Assembly: GCA_937902305.1 (NCBI GenBank)
Contig: CALDHV010000104.1
Span: forward strand, 1 to 8,980
DNA length: 8,980 bases
From: an uncultured Clostridia bacterium
GTDB taxonomy: Bacteria > Bacillota > Clostridia > Oscillospirales > Acutalibacteraceae
Reading direction: 5' to 3'
Shown: positions 6,848-8,980 of the stretch, one piece after another
Layout of the letters: each line of letters starts with the position of its first letter
How positions within the stretch are numbered: the first letter of the stretch is position 1
The notes under the pieces: model-generated
What the model was told of the DNA's origin: nothing
Database searches by the model: none
Seen by the model: the letters and a program-made list of their open reading frames with translations, nothing else
Made by a program: the position numbers and the translations under genes

Positions 6848-6863
6848 CGAAAAAAGCCTTTTT
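6848..6863 (+). repeat. Copy 1 of dispersed CGAAAAAAGCCTTTTT repeat
   Basis: This 16-base A/T-flanked unit recurs at 7525-7540; a shorter form, CGAAAAAAGCC, also occurs at 6499-6509. It can fold as a small A-run/T-run hairpin, so it may be a degenerate terminator-like or repeat sequence. Its role is unknown. Confidence 0.4.
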
Positions 6864-7008
6864 CCCGTCCGAATAGCCCTTTTTTCCGAATGTCCTTTGC
6901 CCGAAAAAGATTGCGTTCCGAAAACAGAGACGGCAAGATATATGAAAATGCACGTTTGAAGAGGATGGAGAAAAAAGTTGAAAGAAGGCCAGGATGGGTT
7001 TGGAGAAG

Positions 7009-7048
7009 CTTCGCTCCACCTTCGCTCCACCTTCGCTCCACCTTCGCT
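7009..7048 (+). repeat. 11-bp tandem repeat, three and a half copies
   Basis: CTTCGCTCCAC occurs three times without interruption (7009-7041), followed by a partial CTTCGCT (7042-7048). On the other strand it reads GTGGAGCGAAG. The period is not a multiple of three and no gene spans it, so it is probably an intergenic microsatellite whose copy number may vary between strains. Confidence 0.85.
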
Positions 7049-7222
7049 TCCTAAGGGGAGCAACAGAGAGGGGACAAGGGCACTTAGGAGGAGGTTTGGC
7101 GGGAAAGATATGGCGAGACATGGAGGGGGTGGCAGAAAAGGGCTGGCAAATCGAACGGTATCGAGCCATTCGATTCATTCGACTGGACATTGCAGAGATG
7201 CTATAATCACACTGTTATGAGC

Positions 7223-7263
7223 CGAATGAAGGAGTAGAATACATTTTCGACTCCTTCGATTCG
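7223..7263 (+). other. Imperfect hairpin
   Basis: CGAAT + GAAGGAGT + A + GAA (7223-7239) pairs with TTC + G + ACTCCTTC + G + ATTCG (7246-7263), giving 5, 8 and 3 base-pair blocks with one mismatch and one bulge around a short loop. No T run follows, so a simple intrinsic terminator is unlikely. Its 3' arm starts a unit CGATTCGTTCGACT (7257-7270) that repeats CGATTCATTCGACT at 7171-7184 (13 of 14 identical). Confidence 0.45.
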
Positions 7264-7396
7264 TTCGACTCTATGAGGAAAGAGGGATACTCAGGGCGGG
7301 GAAAGAAGCCTGGGCCGTAAATCGGGCCCGGCATGAGAGATTTGTGAGGTGCGGAAAAACTTTTCAACAAAAAAAGTGAAGAAATTAACAAAGAGA

Positions 7397-7428
7397 TTTT
7401 GTCAATTGAAAAAATATTCGTAATTTTG
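7397..7428 (+). promoter_or_regulatory. Bacteroidota-type promoter of rplM
   Basis: TTTTG at 7397-7401, a 19-bp spacer, then TAATTTTG at 7421-7428 fits the Bacteroidota housekeeping consensus (TTTG, 19-21 bp, TAnnTTTG). Transcription would begin near 7435 and run toward rplM, leaving a 5' leader of about 200 nt. The match is by eye but exact in the core positions. Confidence 0.75.
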
Positions 7429-7434
7429 CAACCT

Positions 7435-7636
7435 CTAAGCATAGTGGACAGCAGCCCTGTTATTTACCCGTTCAGACTTGCTATCCAATATGTTAAGAGA
7501 CAAATAGTGTGCCACGAAATCGGGCGAAAAAAGCCTTTTTTAGGGTATCCGTCACCCAAAAAGAGGAAAAAAATCCGACAGAGAGGCCGCAAAAAAGGAA
7601 TAAAATAGTAACAAACATCATCGTTAAAAATAAAAA
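7435..7636 (+). promoter_or_regulatory. Long 5' leader of rplM, candidate regulatory RNA
   Basis: About 200 nt lie between the predicted transcription start and the rplM ATG. Small pairings are visible: GGC-GAAAAAA-GCC followed by a T run (7523-7541), which resembles a weak terminator, and GGGT/ACCC (7543-7546 with 7554-7557). The last 60 bases are A-rich, without Shine-Dalgarno, as expected for Bacteroidota translation starts. Ribosomal-protein leaders often bind their own product; whether this one does is inference. Confidence 0.4.
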
Positions 7637-8092
7637 ATGGATCAATTAAGTTACAAAACCATCTCCGCTAACAAGCAGACCGTCCAGAAGGAATGGGTGC
7701 TCGTTGATGCCGAGAATCAGACCGTAGGACGTCTGGCTACCCGCGTGGCCAACATCCTCCGTGGCAAGACCAAGCCTTGCTTCACCCCGCACGTTGACTG
7801 CGGCGACAACGTTATCATCATCAATGCCGAGAAGATTGTCTTCACCGGCAAAAAGATGACCGATAAGATCTACCAGCGCTATACCGGCTATCCCGGCGGC
7901 CAGCGCGAGACCACCCCTGCAAAGGTTCTCGCCAGCCATCCCGAGCGCGTCCTCGAACACGCCATCCGCGGCATGCTTCCTAAGAACCGTCTTGGCGACG
8001 CCCTGTACCGCAACCTCCATGTGTATGCCGGTCCCGAGCATCCCCACCAGGGTCAGAACCCCAAAGTCATCAATATTAACGACGTTAGATAA
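7637..8092 (+). CDS. rplM: 50S ribosomal protein L13 (uL13)
   Basis: This is an early-assembly protein of the large ribosomal subunit that binds 23S rRNA. The 151-residue length is normal. The opening MDQLSYKTISANKQTVQKEW and the motif DAENQTVGRLATRVANILRG (residues 24-43) are typical of L13 in Bacteroidota. Further matches are HVDCGDNVIIINAEKI (52-67), TGYPGGQR (83-90) and RGMLPKNRLG (111-120), with the closing EHPHQGQNPKVININ. The ATG at 7637 is preceded by an A run and no Shine-Dalgarno. It is the first gene of an operon with rpsI, 8 bp downstream, and is driven by the promoter at 7397-7428. Codon use is richer in C-ending codons than in the AT-rich upstream region, as expected of highly expressed genes. 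Confidence 0.98.
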   Translation: MDQLSYKTISANKQTVQKEWVLVDAENQTVGRLATRVANILRGKTKPCFTPHVDCGDNVIIINAEKIVFTGKKMTDKIYQRYTGYPGGQRETTPAKVLASHPERVLEHAIRGMLPKNRLGDALYRNLHVYAGPEHPHQGQNPKVININDVR

Positions 8093-8100
8093 GAATAGAA

Positions 8101-8487
8101 ATGGAAGTAATCAACACTATCGGTAGAAGAAAATGCTCCGTTGCCCGTATCTATATGACCCCCGGCACCGGCAAGATTGTTGTCAACAATAGAGACTACA
8201 AAGAATATTTCCCCACTGGCCCGCTGCAGTACATCGTCAACCAGGCTCTCCAGGTTGCCGGCGCTGAAGGCAAATGGGACATCAAGGCCAACCTCGACGG
8301 CGGTGGAATCACCGGTCAGGCTCAGGCTCTCCGCATGGCTATCGCCCGCGCACTCTGCGAGAACAACATCGAGGATCGCCCCGCCCTCAAGAAGGAAGGC
8401 TTCCTGATGCGTGACCCCCGTATGGTTGAGCGTAAGAAACCCGGTCAGCCCAAAGCACGCAAGCGCTTCCAGTTCAGCAAACGTTAG
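8101..8487 (+). CDS. rpsI: 30S ribosomal protein S9 (uS9)
   Basis: S9 sits in the head of the small subunit; its C-terminal tail reaches the P-site tRNA anticodon. The 128-residue protein starts MEVINTIGRRKCSVARIYM and ends RKKPGQPKARKRFQFSKR, the conserved basic tail that contacts tRNA. The core motif GGGITGQAQALRMAIARAL (residues 67-85) is also canonical. It begins 8 bp after rplM, so the two are co-transcribed. The start ATG (8101) has no Shine-Dalgarno but an A-rich context (AAGAATAGAA), as in neighbouring Bacteroidota genes. An intrinsic terminator follows 18 bp after the stop. Confidence 0.98.
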   Translation: MEVINTIGRRKCSVARIYMTPGTGKIVVNNRDYKEYFPTGPLQYIVNQALQVAGAEGKWDIKANLDGGGITGQAQALRMAIARALCENNIEDRPALKKEGFLMRDPRMVERKKPGQPKARKRFQFSKR

Positions 8488-8505
8488 TATTGCACTGCGC
8501 AGCAT

Positions 8506-8543
8506 GATAGACCTTCTGGATTACCTCAAGGTCTATCCTTTTT
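8506..8543 (+). terminator. Intrinsic terminator after rpsI
   Basis: GATAGACCTT (8506-8515) pairs perfectly with AAGGTCTATC (8528-8537) around a 12-base loop, followed by CTTTTT. This 10-bp stem plus T run is a strong Rho-independent terminator that should end the rplM-rpsI transcript, at least in part, and implies separate or attenuated expression of rpsB. Confidence 0.88.
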
Positions 8544-8566
8544 ATACCAAGAGTATTATAAACCAA

Positions 8567-8597
8567 TTTGTTTAGTATCCAAATCCTGCTGACTTTA
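8567..8597 (+). promoter_or_regulatory. Possible weak promoter of rpsB
   Basis: TTTG (8567-8570), a 19-bp spacer and TGACTTTA (8590-8597) approximate the Bacteroidota consensus with two mismatches in the -7 box. An alternative with CCAATTTG (8563-8570) as the -7 box is equally weak. A promoter is expected between the terminator and rpsB, but its exact place is uncertain. Confidence 0.3.
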
Positions 8598-8623
8598 GCA
8601 CAACTAAACTACTCCAGGATTGG
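8579..8623 (+). promoter_or_regulatory. Structured region upstream of rpsB, candidate leader RNA
   Basis: AATCCTG (8582-8588) pairs with CAGGATT (8615-8621), extended by CC/GG (8579-8580 with 8622-8623), and encloses a second stem TTTAG/CTAAA (8594-8598 with 8604-8608) with a CACAA loop. Two stems separated by an asymmetric internal loop 31 bp before the start codon could form a binding site for S2, as in ribosomal-protein autoregulation. If transcription starts downstream of about 8580 the RNA would lack part of it. Confidence 0.35.
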
Positions 8624-8653
8624 CTCTTAAACGGAAAGTAAACATAAAAAACA

Positions 8654-8980
8654 ATGAACGAACTTAAATTCGAAGCCCTTCTCGAGGCTGGTTGCCACTT
8701 CGGTCACCTTAAGAGAAAATGGAACCCCAAAATGGCTCCCTACATCTTCAAAGAGCACAACGGTATCCACGTAATTGACCTTCAGAAAACCATCGCAAAA
8801 GCAGAAGAAGCTGCTGCCGCTCTGAAACAGATTGCCAAATCCGGTAAGAAAGTACTCTTCGTTGCTACCAAAAAGCAGGCTAAGGAAGTTGTCGGCGAAA
8901 TCGCAAAGAGCGTTGACATGCCTTTCGTAACCGAGCGTTGGCCTGGTGGTATGCTCACCAACTTCACCACTATCCGCAAG
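8654..8980 (+). CDS. rpsB: 30S ribosomal protein S2 (uS2), partial (3' end outside window)
   Basis: S2 joins the small subunit late, on its back near S1 in other bacteria, and helps bind mRNA. The first 109 residues are present. The opening LLEAGCHFGHLKRKWNPKMA (residues 9-28) is the S2 signature region, followed by IFKEHNGIHVIDLQKT and the second signature ERWPGGMLTNFTTI near residue 94. The start ATG (8654) has an A-rich upstream context (CATAAAAAACA) without Shine-Dalgarno. It follows rpsI by 166 bp that include a terminator and a foldable leader. In Bacteroidota, rplM-rpsI-rpsB (then usually tsf) is the expected order, which supports native linkage of this right-hand part. It runs off the window end. 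Confidence 0.97.
   Translation, partial: MNELKFEALLEAGCHFGHLKRKWNPKMAPYIFKEHNGIHVIDLQKTIAKAEEAAAALKQIAKSGKKVLFVATKKQAKEVVGEIAKSVDMPFVTERWPGGMLTNFTTIRK

Larger units (their letters stand above)
6304..7636. other. Long intergenic region without a convincing gene
   Basis: No frame here encodes a recognisable protein; open frames are short (under 135 codons), overlap on both strands, and read through low-complexity runs. The stretch holds the TGTACA repeat cluster (6532-6759), A-rich runs and small hairpins (6840-6865), an 11-bp tandem repeat (7009-7048), an imperfect hairpin (7223-7263), and the promoter and leader of rplM (7397-7636). The part at 6304-6530 lies upstream of the secreted-protein fragment; I saw no clear promoter there. 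Confidence 0.6.

Noticed and set aside
6994..7206. Small open frame ending WQIERYRAIRFIRLDIAEML
   Set aside because: The ending looks protein-like but the front reads through the 11-bp tandem repeat, with no family match or start signal; it may be a remnant but I cannot support it.
7150..7275. Possible tRNA suggested by TTCGA repeats
   Set aside because: No cloverleaf, acceptor pairing or anticodon arm could be drawn.
3213..7637. Idea that truA and rplM-rpsI represent the usual Firmicutes ecf-truA-rplM-rpsI cluster
   Set aside because: rplM-rpsI here lie at the other end, on the opposite strand, in Bacteroidota style with rpsB following, so the co-occurrence is coincidental.

Overview
The window reads as a mosaic of three bacterial lineages joined at two points, so it is more likely a chimeric metagenomic contig (or an amplification or assembly artefact) than one native locus. 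(1) Positions 1 to about 830 (minus strand) hold part of a GC-rich secreted protein with an autotransporter-type beta-strand repeat; the style recalls Kiritimatiellia or other Verrucomicrobiota. (2) About 830 to 6117 (all minus strand) is a compact Firmicutes operon, probably Oscillospirales/Ruminococcaceae. Every start there has a clear purine-rich Shine-Dalgarno, often GGGAGG or GGAGGTGA. (3) About 6106 to 8980 is Bacteroidota DNA, with no Shine-Dalgarno sites, A-rich start contexts, a TTTTG-N19-TAATTTTG promoter and the order rplM-rpsI-rpsB.

Layout. The Firmicutes operon runs from right to left: the 3' end of a class I SAM-dependent methyltransferase, ecfA1, ecfA2, ecfT, truA, a DUF5711-type membrane-anchored protein and the 5' part of a CvpA-family membrane protein. 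EcfA1, EcfA2 and EcfT form the energising module of an ECF vitamin/metal importer; no S component lies in the window. TruA pseudouridylates the tRNA anticodon stem. The ecfA1-ecfA2-ecfT-truA order is the classic Firmicutes one, but the DUF5711 and CvpA genes replace the rplM-rpsI pair often found after truA.

At both joins an open reading frame continues across the seam. On the left, a CvpA-like N-terminus runs into the autotransporter-repeat protein around 783-842. On the right, the signal peptide and start of a Bacteroidota secreted glycosidase-like protein run into the methyltransferase C-terminus at a shared Asp-Gly-Ile-Leu stretch (6106-6117), which suggests joining at microhomology.

From about 6304 to 7636 I see no convincing gene. 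This 1.3 kb holds nine TGTACA boxes in 219 bp, including a 28-bp inverted repeat around an AT-rich core, two near-identical 20-bp-period repeats, an 11-bp tandem repeat, several hairpins and the rplM promoter with a leader of about 200 nt. rplM and rpsI are co-transcribed, a strong intrinsic terminator follows rpsI, and rpsB (running off the right end) has its own structured upstream region.
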